Source: Macrobrachium rosenbergii
Taxonomy: Eukaryota; Arthropoda; Malacostraca; Decapoda; Palaemonidae
Direction: 5' to 3'
DNA length: 64,000 nt
Assembly: GCF_040412425.1 (NCBI RefSeq)
Contig: NC_089744.1
Coordinates: forward strand, 41,051,599 to 41,115,598
The notes beneath the pieces are model-generated. The model was not told the DNA's origin. It worked only from the letters and a program-made list of their open reading frames with translations, and did not search any database. Positions within the stretch are counted from its first letter, which is position 1, and every line of letters starts with the position of its first letter. The position numbers and the translations under genes were made by a program. This document shows, in pieces, positions 25,190-36,550 of this stretch.

Positions 25190-26990
25190 TTCTTAAACGC
25201 CGAGCCTCTATTTACAAAAAGCATCCCGGTATGAAATTTGGCGGTTTGAGAGTTAGCGGAGCTTCGAAAGAAAGTTTTTTTCATAAAATCACAGCACGCT
25301 TAGTTTTCAAGATTAAGAGTTCATTTTTGGCTCCTTTTTTTGTCATTGCCTGAAGTTTAGTATGCAACCATCAGAAATGAAAAAAATATCATTATCATAT
25401 ATAAATATTGGAATATATGACAGTGGAAAAAAAATGTCATATATAATTGTATACAAATCGCGCTGTGAGCAAAACGGTTAAAGCTAATGAGTTATTTTTT
25501 TTTGTTGTATTGTACACTAAATTGCGAATATTTTGGTACATAACAAATTGTAAAACGATCAAAGCAACACAGAGAAAATATTATCACAAAATGATGCAAG
25601 AATTCGTAACGTGCGGACGTAAAAAAGTTTTTCAAAAATTCACCATAAATCAAAATATTGTGCTAGAGACTTCCAATTTGTTGCAAAATGAAGGTAAATG
25701 ATCGAATATTACTAGAATGTAAGAGTTTTAGCTTACAATTGCGTTTTTCGACCATTTCGGTCGAGTCAAAGTTGACCGAGGGTTGAAATTTTGGCACATC
25801 GTGATTTATATGAAAATATTTCAAAACTGATAAAAGCTACAACCATGAGTTATTTTTTGTTGTATTCTACATGAAATTGCGCACATTTTCATATATAAAA
25901 CTTTATGTAACGGCTAATATAAAACGGTGCAAACATTACGACAAAGTGACTAAAGAATTTCTGAGATTTTCAGCCAAGTTAGCGCATGCGGATGTAAGAA
26001 AAAGTTTTTTCAAAATTTCACCATAAATCGAAATACTGTGCTAGAGACTTCCAATTTGTTGCAAAATGAAGGTAAATGATTGAATATTACTAGAATGTAA
26101 GAGTTTTAGCTTGCAATTGCGTTTTTTACCATTTCGGTCGAGTCAAAGTTGACCGAAGGTTGAAATTTTGGCACTTACCATGATTTGTATGAAAATATTT
26201 CAAAACTGATAAAAGCTACAACCATGAGTTATTTTTCGTTGTATTCTACATGAAATTGCACACATTTTCATATATAAAACTTTATTTAACGGCTAATATA
26301 AAACGGTGCAAACATTACGACAAAGTGACTAAAGAATTTCTGAGATTTTCGGCTGAGTTAGAGCGCGGACGTAAGGAAAAAGTTTTTTTTAAAAATTCAC
26401 CATAAATCGAAATATTGTGCTAGAGACTTCTAATTTGTTGCAAAATGAAGGTAAATGATTGAATATTACTAGAATGTAAGAGCTTTAGCTTACAATTGCG
26501 TTTTTCGACCATTTCGGTCGAGTCAAAGTTGACAGAAGGTTGAAATTTTGGCACTTATCAAGATTTATATGAAAATATTTCAAAACTTATAAAAGCTACA
26601 ACCATGAGTTATGTTTTGTTGTATTCTACATGAAATTGCACACATTTTCATATATAAAACTTTATGTAAAAGCTAATATGAAAAGGTGCAAAAATTATGA
26701 CAAAGTGACTAAAGAATTTCTGAGATGTGTCACTGATGCTTTCTAGTGGGAGGAGAAAGAAATTTGCGCATGCGCAGCTGGATTACACTCGTAAACAAAA
26801 CAACAGCGTGATCCGTGAACTCCCAGCATCCCTCAAGGAGCGTGATTTAAAATTTTTCGCAAACTAGGCCTATAAGTATTTTTCCACAAATATTTAAAAA
26901 AACTTTTTGTAGTCAATGTATTTTACGTCCACTCGGCACCCGACAGACAATTTTCGTTGACGTAAAATACGTCCAGTTGGCGTTAAAGGG
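25190..26990. mobile_element. piggyBac-like non-autonomous element nested in the LINE
   Basis: The left junction is TTAA (25186-25189) followed by TTCTTAAACGCC. The right junction is GGCGTTAAAGGG followed by CTAA, a one-base change from TTAA; the complement of the right end is CCCTTTAACGCC. Short CCC-type inverted ends with a TTAA duplication are characteristic of piggyBac. The LINE at 62528-62545 reads across this site without the insert. The interior has no transposase; most of it is a 378 bp tandem array. Frames 25087-25353 and 25447-25701 are unsupported. Confidence 0.82.
25480..26735. repeat. Tandem array of about 378 bp units inside the piggyBac-like element
   Basis: The landmark CACCATAAAT recurs at 25641, 26019 and 26398, giving periods of 378 and 379. 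Each unit also carries AGAGACTTC, ACCATTTCGGTCGAGTCAAA, AAAGCTACAACCATGAGTTA and TGAAATTGC in order. About 3.3 units are present; the first, truncated unit is the most diverged. Confidence 0.93.
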
Positions 26991-27222
26991 CTAAACAAAT
27001 TGGTCTGTAATTGTTCACATTACTGGGATCTTTTCCAGGTTTGGGGATGGGAATAATTATAGTTTTACACCATTCATCAGGAAATAAATTTCGAAGCCAT
27101 AGGTGGTTATAAAACTTTAATAAGTATGCCTTTGCCAAAGGTGGTAAATGGCAGATCATTTCAAAACAAATACTGTCACCTCCAGGGACAGATTTATTGC
27201 TGTTCAACACAGCAAATTCCAA

Positions 27223-27700
27223 CTCTTAAATATTAAAATTTCTATTATAATATATATCTTCTATTGTTTCAGAAATTATTGTTATTAATAATTCTATGCT
27301 ATATTTCCTTGTGCGGAAATGCTCATCCAAGTTTTTGTCACTACTTACTTTTGTTAAATTTTCACCTATTATATTACTTATTTCTTAAGGATCAAGTATT
27401 CTTTTCCCATCTTTTATTATGGCAAGTCTAGGTGGTTTAACATAGGTACCATTTATTTTCCTGAATTTTTCCCATATTTTTTGTATGGGAGTATTATTAG
27501 AGAGATCCGATACATATTTCCTCCATGAAATGATTCTTCCCAGAATTACTTCTCTTTAAATTTTGCAGATATTTTGTTATAGAGATGTTTTAATGTATCA
27601 GTTTCTAATAATAATATAGTCAGTTTTTGTACAGTTCCTTCTAATATCAGTAATGTTTTGTTTGTTTACTGAACTTTCTATTCAAATTATCTAATCGTCT
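27223..27700 (-). other. LINE linker between endonuclease and reverse transcriptase
   Basis: LINE sequence collinear with 62770-63260, with frames broken. Translation fragments such as IPHHRGFLFDL-like linker text could not be followed reliably; a block matching PRHAIIKDGKRILD of the 63 kb copy lies near 27395-27440. Confidence 0.6.
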
Positions 27701-28520
27701 TCCAATATGGTGTTTATTTTTATTAATTCTGTTAGTTTTTCAGACCACCATGGGTCTTTGCATTTTGTTGGATGAGATTTGGATTTTGGTATTGCTTTAT
27801 CAGCAGCATTTTTATTTCAACAAGCAATTTATTAGTTTCATTATGGTCTATTAAATATTCAAATGGTGGGATATTCCTAGTGTGGAATTCATATTGCTCC
27901 CAATCTGCTTTATAAATGTTATATTGAGGGACATGCTCGGTAGGGTTATTTAGTAATAATGAAATTAATATTGTGAAATGATCACTTGTATGCAAGTCGT
28001 CAACTGTATTCCAATCCAATCTGTCAACTATGTTTGTTGCACATAGAGTTAAGTCGATTGAGGAAAATGTTCCATGTGTTTTAGAAAAATATGTGCTGAT
28101 TTCATTATCATTTATACAGCACATGTCATATGAATCTATGAATTCTTCTATTTTACTTCCAGCTCTATTTGAATCTGTACAATTACAGTCCCACATCGGG
28201 TTGTGGGCATTAAAATCACCTACTATTAATGTAGGTTCTTGGCATTATTTGGTAATTCTTCAAGTTTGTCAAAGTCAATTTTTATTGGGTTGGTTATATA
28301 AATTATTATTACATAATTATCATTTTTATTCGTATTCTGATACTCAATATTTGCAGATCAGTAAAGTTTACAGGTACTTTGTCATAACATACTTCGTTAT
28401 GTACATATATAGCAGTAATTAAATTTCCTTCTTCCTCTCGTGATGTTGATGCTAAGGTATATTTACCTATTGCTGACACTGTTTTATTGACATGTTGTAA
28501 GCATATCATTGGTTCATATT
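27700..28520 (-). pseudogene. LINE endonuclease domain
   Basis: Frame 28196-27732 reads IEEFIDSYDMCCIND, FSKTHGTFSSIDLTLC and LHTSDHFTILISLL, the C-terminal half of an exonuclease/endonuclease/phosphatase-fold nuclease (SSIDLT and SDH motifs). The N-terminal half is decayed; a GDFNAH-type box is recognisable just upstream, with a frameshift near 28225. The domain nicks target DNA for target-primed reverse transcription. It is nearly the same as 63847-62990 in the other LINE. Confidence 0.78.
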
Positions 28521-29599
28521 CTTTTAATAACTGTTGTACTTCTAGGTGTAATCTGGTCTGTAGACCATTTACGTTCCATTGTATAATACAGCTACTGAAA
28601 ATATTTTGTTATAGCGGTCGAGTTTTACTCTCTTTTTTTATTTATCAATTTGGATTTTTTCTAATAATTTACTCACGACATTCATTCGTTTTTTTTATAA
28701 TAAATTAAGTGTTCAATGCACATGCAACCTTTTTCATGGGCACTCAAATCTGTGGTTTCTTTTTTCGTATATTTCATAAAATTTCTTATAATGTTCGTTA
28801 ACCATCTTTCATTATGCTTTTGTTGTTATTGCATAATTCAATGAACCAATCATTACATCCACATGTATTACCATGTATATTTCTTTTTTCATTTGCTCTT
28901 GTGCCAATCACTGGAGATAGTGCAAGTGCAATCTCTTCTCCTTTAACATAATCATTGTTATCTATGGTATGGTTCTCTTTCACTTCTCTTCAGTGTTTTC
29001 GACATCTGCTTTCATAGGTTCACTATTATTTTAGGAGATAAAGGTATATTCTTAGCTTGTTTTTGTTTTTGTTCCTTTTTCATCTCCTTTATCTTTGGTT
29101 TAACCAATTTTCTCTAATAGTAGTTGGTTTCTTCGTTTTGGGTGGTGTTCTCTCCAAAGGCCTTTTTTATCTTTAATTTCCAGTCCATCATGACCCTCCT
29201 CTGTTACTTTAGTAGTAGCATCCTCCTGTGTTTCTATTTGCATTAATATTTCAAATAAATTGGATAAAATAATATCCATCTCATTTGTATCTGTTTCTTT
29301 ATTCTTTACCATTTTAGTTTTTATTTCTAAATTATTAATTTCTTCTTGAGATGTACTTTTCTGTGCTCTGTTACTTCTATCTGTTTGCGTTTTTGTTTCA
29401 TTATTTGCTCTTGTTATTGAAGAATATGTGTTTCTTAGACGGATCTTGAATTCCTTTCACTTTTAATTCCAACTTAGCCTCTTTTATAGACATCCCTGTT
29501 CGTTCTTGTAGCATTTTCAATTCCATATTGTATATATAATAAATGCATTCTTTGGATCTTGCATGATGATTCTGCCCATAGTTTACACACTTAGGTTCA

Positions 29600-30349
29600 T
29601 TGCACTTCCACTGTGTGGTATGTTCAGTAGATCAACAATAAGCGCATATTGGTTCATTACAACTTTTCTTTGTATGCCCATACTTACTGCAATTATGACA
29701 CTGCAGTGGTTTTGGGACATAGGGTCTTAACTCTCTATTTTGGCCTAAAATTTTAATTTTTTGAGGTAGATCTTCACCCTCAAATTTTATTTTTGCTATT
29801 TTTAATATTTGTTTATTGCTATTTTTACTTGGTATAACATACCTCACAATCTTGGACCTTAGGGTATCTTTTTTTGAGTCTAATAGCATTTTCTTATCAA
29901 CTGGTTCGTTATTGTTTTCAGGAAGTACAATGGTACCCTGAATGCTGTTCATAGTATCGTGTTTTTTCACTTTTATGTTAATACTGTATATTTCTCAATG
30001 ACAAATAGTCTTCGGACTGACTTTTTGTTGTGGGTTCTATAAGCCAAGTTTTTTCCTTTACTTGTCTGAACGACATATCTGTCGTTGGATGTCTTTTTAA
30101 TAAATAATTTTCTAATTTTAAAGCTGTAATATTTTGGTCAGCTTCCATGGTTAGAAACCTTGACCAACTTCCACTCACAAAGAGGGAGTCGAAGTGAGTC
30201 AAGGTTGGGTCATGTCGGTATTTACTCTTTTTGGGAGTTTTATACAGCATTAAAGTTTTAATACCACTCTGATTTTGATTATTTGGATTATCCAGAGAAT
30301 TGTCCATTTCCATGCTAGAAGATTTGCTCTGTACTGGAGCAGCGGTCAT
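29600..30349 (-). pseudogene. LINE ORF1 (gag-like, zinc knuckles)
   Basis: A 123-codon frame (30349-29978) starts MTAAPVQSKSS and continues into an RNA-binding-like region (LTMEADQNITALKLENYL, then TDMSFRQVKEKTW). A second frame (29970-29632) ends with CHNCSKYGHTKKSC, a CCHC knuckle, and the start of another, CAYC. The frame breaks near 29975 and again after 29632, where further Cys-rich coding sequence can be followed to about 29560. ORF1 proteins of I-group LINEs coat the element RNA. Confidence 0.75.
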
Positions 30350-31147
30350 TATCTGTGCTGGAACAATACCATCAGAGGGCCCAGGGGAAGGGTATATAAA
30401 AAAAATTAAATAAACCTAAAACCCTTAAAAATATATCATCGGCCTTTCATGGAGTTTATTCTTCCACCAATGGCACACTGACTCCCAAATGTCCATTCCC
30501 TACCCTACTCCACAGGGGGGTGGCACAACATGATTAGAGTGGCCCAAGTGTAAGCCAAACCTGCTAGCTAGGACTGACAATATTACTGGAATACAATCAT
30601 CCCCACCATAATCATGTTATGGGCAAACCAGATAGAATGCCGAGAGTAATATCCCTAGAACCAGACCCCCCTGGAATCCGTGGTCCAGCCCTAAAGAGTA
30701 GTTCTGCCTGATATCTCTCAGGTCTGAACATTATCGGGCAGTTGATGGTCCTACCACAGTTCCCACTATTTAGCTTCGGATATAAACCTAATCCCAGTTA
30801 TGATACCTTTTCCTATTTATCTGGTCCAATAAATTTTAGCAAAAGCAGAAAATTCCACAAAAATTAATTCAAAGAAATACAGAATGGTATATGGGACTCT
30901 TGGACTTAAACCCGGGAACAGATTCCTGGGGTTCAAGAGCCCCTCACCAAGTCAAGGTGGTCCCAAATCGAGGGGGCGAATTCCCTGAGGATGAGCACAT
31001 GATTTTTATGACTCATATCCTGTTTATTCTTTATTTATTAAATAAAACTATGCCCAAATAAAACTTATCCTGCATGCATAAGTAAATATGACAAGTTATG
31101 ATCTGTATGAATTGGTATTTAACTTCAGAATATTTCAAAATACTTAC

Positions 31148-32473
31148 ATATTCCATAAGTGGTGCTTCAAAACCTAAAAATGGAGAGTTTTCTAAATCTG
31201 GCAATTCTTCATAGAGATGCTCTGAGAAATCTGGAGTCACAAATCTTGTTTCCTCAGTTAACTCAGGTGCTACAATATCAAAAGATTCATCAATGACGAA
31301 GACTATTTCTTCATTGTTTCCAAAGTGCGACGATGTCTCTGAGGTTAACTGGGTAATGGATGAATCAATCTGTGTACTTTTTTCTGAGTAATTAGAAGTA
31401 CTTGAGGTTATCTGTAAATCTGGAAGATCCACTTCTGTGAGTTGGGTAGGTTGAGAATAATTAATTTTTCTAACAGGTGGTTCTTCCACCTGGACTGGAA
31501 CTGCACCACAATTTTTCTTATGATTAGGTGACACTGATGTCAGCCAATTAGTTTTCTGTGGCTTAGGAACATCAGAAACTTTGTACGATGTTGCTTCTTT
31601 GAAAACAAACTGTCTAGTTTTTACCCAACCTGCTGGACCATTCTTGACTTGAGTTGATGGCCTTACCCGAGGACTTTTCGTTAGACTTTCTTTAACAATA
31701 TTACCATAAGGTAAAAAAAGGTTTCTCTGTACCTTGGAGGGGTGTAGTGGGCTTATTACTTTTTGATAAGAACTCTCATTCAACCATTTCTGGGGGGAAA
31801 ACGTATCTGTGACGTACTTCCTTTTACCTGGTTGATGATGAAATGTTCCCAAATAATAAGGTTCATCATTGAGATATGATGCTTGATGTGAGGTATCCTT
31901 GTGACTTCCCTGCCTATTTTCTTTCTTTTTGTCAGACTGCACTGTTGTAGATAAGTCATTATTTGATTTCTTTGAACATATCACTGAGACAGACACGCTT
32001 TCATTTGATACTAACCATGCAGGAATATCAAGAAGTGTCCTTTTTGTGTTAGATGCAACATGAACACCGTTTTTTTTTAGTTTTTCTTCCAATGTAATCT
32101 GGTCATCTTTTCCAGGGGCCTCATGATCTGACAAAAAAACTGATTTATCTGAATTTTGTGACTTTCTCTGAAAAGCATAATTTCCAATTTGCAGATCTTT
32201 CTCAGTGTCTTCACTACACCAAATATTTTTAATCTGCAAAAAATTCGCTGCTTTTAAAAATGCTGGAAGATTGATTTCTTTTACCTCAACATATCCCCCA
32301 TAAATAAATTTCAAAACAAGAGACAAAATCTCAGGTTTAATATCTTCCAAAACCAACAGCTGATGACCTTCTTCAAATTTTTTTTTTAAATACTTGCTTA
32401 CAGAAGAAACAATTACTCTGTGAATTCTAAAATTATTAGATTCACAAATCAGCATGCCATCTGCAAATTTTTC
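31148..32473 (-). CDS. BTB/POZ domain protein, large internal exon
   Basis: A 1326 bp (442-codon) open exon bounded by a polypyrimidine tract plus TTTTGCAG before 32473 and a GTAAGT donor at 31147-31142, both phase 0. It starts EKFADGMLICE and has the BTB core: FRIHRVIVSSVSKYL, EDIKPEILSLVLKFIYGGYV and LPAFLKAANFLQI (about the first 90 residues). The rest is polar, Ser/Thr/Pro-rich and probably disordered; no zinc finger is present here. BTB domains mediate dimerisation and, in arthropods, often sit upstream of DNA-binding domains in alternative 3' exons, or act in Cullin-3 ligases. The next exon lies beyond 31148 and was not found. It is the only long intact non-transposon coding sequence in the window. 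Confidence 0.85.
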
Positions 32474-32711
32474 CTGCAAAAGAATAAAAAAATAATTAAA
32501 TACTGGCAATTGATACTAAAATTAAAACAGTATAACAGTATAAAACATTTTCTGGAAAAAATAAATGTATTTGTTTCATTAATAACCCATTACGTTTGCA
32601 AAGCCAATTTATCAGTGCCGGCTTGCCAGGCATGCAATTCCAAGAGAAACACTAGACAACAATGGCTTGCTACAACCTGTAGGCTGGCACATGCACTCAT
32701 GGTTCCCTTGG

Positions 32712-33571
32712 GTCCTCTGGTATTATTATTATATTACTGAAACAGTTTAATCAGACCACTGAGCTGACTATCAGCTCTCATAGGGCTCGCCCGAAGGATT
32801 TGGATGAAATGCCAGGTCTAGGGCAGAGGCCTGGCACTGGGACCAAATAGGTCAATCGGTATGATGATGATGAATGAATGAAAATGAAATTAAAAACTGC
32901 AAAAAGGAATAGGCTCGCATACTGGAACACACTCACACAATAAATACTACATTTACACTCATGCTTCCAAATATACTAACTCAAACTGTATATTAAAATT
33001 CAGAAGTTAAGTAACATTTTAAAATTTAGCCGTTTCAAAATTCATTAGACACCTAAGGGTTTTCATGTTTTTATTGTTTACTTTTTATATTTTATTAAAT
33101 CACAGCTCCTCATGAACATTAAAATTGGTATTAATGAAAATGACAAAGATTCTGACAAAATTTCCTTCATTGATCTCCTTCCAAAATTTGATAATGGCTG
33201 CAGGTTATATTTTGGACATTCACACAACACTTAGCACTCTGGGCATTCTGGAGGAGGGCCATGTGGACTGTTCATTAAGTGTCCATGTGTCAAACAAGTA
33301 TTGCCTATTCGAAGACGAGTCAGAATTACTTGTGTGTGTCTCTTTCTGATATGATGAACTCCATTTTCCAACACTGGATTTTATCTGTTCTAATTCATTA
33401 TTTTCAGGTTCTTCATTCCATACATTTTTCCATCTACTTACAATGATTGTTTTTATACATCTTATATAGTCACTAACAGGAACGCTTATATTAATTTGTC
33501 ATGTGGACTTCTTTAGCTGTTTTATCGGCCTCTTCATTTCCCTTGATCCCTACATAGGCAGGGATCCAACA
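32712..33571 (-). mobile_element. I-type LINE, 3' fragment
   Basis: Collinear with 20836-21720 and 60046-60900: a TATTATTATTATATTACTGA tail, then CAGACCACTGAGCTGACTAT and the RNase H C-terminal region (CPECP-type Cys segment, NEEADK on the minus strand). It stops at 33571, precisely where the Tigger-like terminus CAGTAAACC begins after TA. The rest of the LINE is not found on the far side of the nest. Confidence 0.85.
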
Positions 33572-33573
33572 TA

Positions 33574-34230
33574 CAGTAAACCCCCCATTTGCATTCCCAT
33601 GATTCATGGACTCACCTATTTGCGGATGTATCTATGGAACACACTGTATATACATATAATTCGTGGAAAATTCGCCCATTTGCGGTATTTTTCAATGAGA
33701 AATATTCACTAATTACTGTATTTTCATATAATTCTCATGACTAAATGCACTTTCTGTGATAAAACTATTAAAATACGCAGGTACCCGCGTAGTGCTGGAG
33801 TTACGATAATTCGCCTTACGATAATTCAATTTTGTGATGGGGTAAGCCATTAATACAACACGACAATATTTATAAAAAATATTTTTAAATTTCGAACGGG
33901 CGCAGGCAGCAGCATCGTACAATCAGGCAGCGAGAGAGACCAAATGACAATAGACCAACTTCTTTTCCTCCATCTCTTTATCCTATCTTCTAGTTAAAAA
34001 AGTAAAAGAGAATAATACAAGTATTGTTGGTAACGTTATACTCTTGCGTAAACACATACAACCGAACAAGAAACTGTTGTTTTGCTCATTACCGAATTGG
34101 ATAACAACAGCCGTTCTGCTTGTATTTCAACCATTGTACAGTAGTAAACAATTACCGTAGTTATGTTACGAATGACATTAAGTAGAGTAGGACTGATATT
34201 TTTACATTATACCCTTATTCACTATGGATA
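33574..34230. repeat. Tigger-like terminal segment, second copy
   Basis: Reverse complement of about 230-889, collinear for about 650 bp including TTTTTCAATGAGAAATATTC, CTCCATCTCTTTATC and CATTATACCCTTATTCAC-type blocks. The long shared length suggests a common non-autonomous or 5' untranslated part of the element family. Confidence 0.8.
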
Positions 34231-36330
34231 AAAGATAGCTCTCCTATAACATCAAAGAATGCCTTGTCTAGGGAAGCAAAAAATTCTAAGGCCTTAACAA
34301 TAAGATCCCTGGGCAAAGGAGAAAGTAGTTCACCAAACTCCTTCAAACACTGTTTAACTGTTTTCAGTGCAATTTCACTGACGGAAATAGCTTCGATATC
34401 GTTAGTCAAACTCTTATTCGTATTCTCAGCCTCTGAAATTGAGAAATGCAACCTGCTTGACGCAATAGCGCCTTTCTTAGTCGGAAAAATCATGGACAAA
34501 AAGGCACCATCCACTGCCAGATCAGGAGAAAAGGAGAGAAACTCTCCTGTCCGATACACTAGTAGCTTCCTAGCATGAAGGAAGGGAGACAAGAGAGAAT
34601 CCTTTAGAGAAGATCTTCTTAGGCAGCGACTTAGCAATATAGAGTCAAATCTCCAATGTACACAATTTGATAGCCTAGAGGAAGGGAGAGGAGAATAATC
34701 AGACCCCAACCTGGAAGCTCTTGAGTGAACAGTATTAGAATGCTCCACTGACAAGAATTGTGGATATCTATCCAAACACAACTGAACCAGTTCCTTAAAA
34801 CCTCTGAGGTGACCGATTCTAATTGTTCCTCTTCTTTATCCGAGGGTAAAGTAGGAGAAGGAGAATGCTGAGAGGAAGAGCTGTGCCCAAACAAGTCTTC
34901 CTCATCTGTGACAACCAAAGAAGCCTGAGAACCAGATGGTCTTGTAAGACCAGCACTAAAATTCTACTAACCCACTCTGGTAAATACTTGAATGAGATTG
35001 GTCTCTCTCAAGAACTGACTGAGAAAATCCGGCTAATACAGGAGGGCGAGAACCATTCAACCACAGTCAGTCATCTTCAACACAGGAGAAGCATGACCTG
35101 TCCCATTGCCGCCACTAAGAACTTGTTTGCTCACACTTACTTCCTCATTCCTCTTAGTATTCAAAGACTCAAGCATCACTAACACTAACCGCAGCCCCAA
35201 AGAAACTCTACGGCCTACTATTGTCTCGTGAGGATTCGCCGACTCTTTCCTCTGACTCGATGAGCCAACATGCGGACTCGATGAAGCATCCTGCGGCCAA
35301 GGATATGCCTGGCAGTGCCTTAACAAAGACACATGTGGACACTCACGCAGACTTGACACTTCCTATAGACTTGAATATCTGACACACTTAGTCTTTGCTT
35401 CAGAAAGACAGCCCATAAAAACTGACATACCTGCAGACTTGATGAAACCAAAACTCGGACTATCATCAACAGAGAGGGAGTCTAGGCACAAACACTTACT
35501 ACCTGTATGCCTATGGACTCTGGAATCCTTGAGGTGGCTGCAAGTGCAGCAGCATCGTTTGCTGTTGAATGCGATCGGTTACCTGGTTCGGACAAATCGC
35601 TATAATAACCTAGGGACAACGGGTTCAAAAGCGAAGGCCTAGACCTTTACACCCTACCATGAATGTCTTTAGGTGAGTGCAATCTGCACTTGTCCGCTGA
35701 GGACCGAGAAGCAAAGGCATGAAACAGACATCCTGGGTTGTTAGTCCTCGTTAGGAGCCCTGGGACTACCAGGCCTGTTGGCAGGTGGAGCCGGTGGGAC
35801 AGACAAGGCCACATCCACAGAGTGGCCAACTGAACGAGGGAACATTGTCCCCATCAATACACTAGATATGTTAGATGCAAAAGAGTCAAACTTGTCACAT
35901 AAAAATTCAATCCTAAATTTTACAGAATCAAGATCAGACAATATTGAATCTAACCTACCACCCTGAGATGACTTAGTGGTTGTGGAAAGGATGTGAATCT
36001 ACTAGAGAAGAAGATTCAATAGACCTATCTATCTCTTGATTAGAGGTTACTTCTAAGGAAGACTTAGATGATGCAAGACTAGCTGTTCTCTTTAAACTCT
36101 AAGTCTATCCTTTGCTCTTCTAATAAGATACTTTACCATCTTCTCTATCTCCTGCAAAGACAATTCCCTGCAATGATCGCAACGGTTGCCTCAACCACAA
36201 GTTATTGCCTGAATCACAAGTTACCCAACAATGATCAATCCATAATTCATGTGTATCATAGTTCAAAGAAACCAATCTGGTCTTCAACCGCTTACCATGC
36301 AAAATCTAAGAGATTTTGATAAGCAAGACT
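34215..36330 (-). pseudogene. Unidentified coding relic, perhaps DIRS gag-like
   Basis: Minus-strand fragments include a 188-codon frame (34781-34215), 100 codons at 35359-35057, 66 codons at 35941-35741 (MSDLDSVKFRIEFLCDKFDS) and 60 at 36302-36120 with Cys and Trp residues. Composition (Ser-rich, charged, scattered Cys) and organisation resemble the gag region of the DIRS elements at 51-53 and 58-60 kb, but I could not align specific motifs. No RT or recombinase accompanies it. Confidence 0.35.
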
Positions 36331-36550
36331 GAGAAGAAGAATCCATAGTGAAACAAACAAAACACAGTCTAGACAATCCAATTCGATAACCATGAAAAAA
36401 CAAACCAAAATTCAGAGCACTTGTCAACACAACCGCCCGTGTTCATCAACAAGAGTAGAATGAGCAACCGAAACATTTGCTGTCTTACCCCCACCATTTG
36501 TAGGGTGGGGGAGTAAATATTGGGAGTGCTCGTTAACAACTATTTCAATT

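Larger units (their letters stand above)
24584..27222 (-). pseudogene. LINE reverse transcriptase, split by an insertion
   Basis: The first part (27222-26995) carries APGG-type start SVPGGDSI, LFPDEWCKTIIIPIPKPGKD and NNYRPI. The second part (25156-24584) carries FFDIEKAYDTTWG, NGIPLGRVLSGTLF and the catalytic box LYVDDFAIY. The 1.8 kb piggyBac-like element (25190-26990) lies between them, exactly after TTAA. A polymerase connection region continues at 24438-24165 (KRALNLIKKLSNTTWG, DPVHNEGLRI). Confidence 0.85.
20836..30990 (-). mobile_element. Near full-length I-type LINE with two nested insertions
   Basis: Reading the minus strand from about 30990 to 20836: GC-richer 5' region, ORF1 with zinc knuckles, apurinic-type endonuclease, reverse transcriptase, RNase H and a 3' end bearing a TTATTA-type tail. 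The total of about 10.15 kb includes 1.86 kb (22305-24162) and 1.80 kb (25190-26990) of inserted DNA, leaving about 6.5 kb of LINE. The copy at 60046-64000 lacks both insertions, which fixes their boundaries. An RNase H domain after RT places it in the I group. All frames are broken. The 5' boundary is approximate. Confidence 0.87.

Noticed and set aside
25480..26735. Regularly spaced repeats that might suggest a CRISPR array
   Set aside because: Units are 378 bp, contiguous and diverged, with no short repeat/spacer pattern, and the DNA is eukaryotic.
34264..34578. 104-codon plus-strand frame
   Set aside because: Antisense to a longer minus-strand relic with more protein-like composition.
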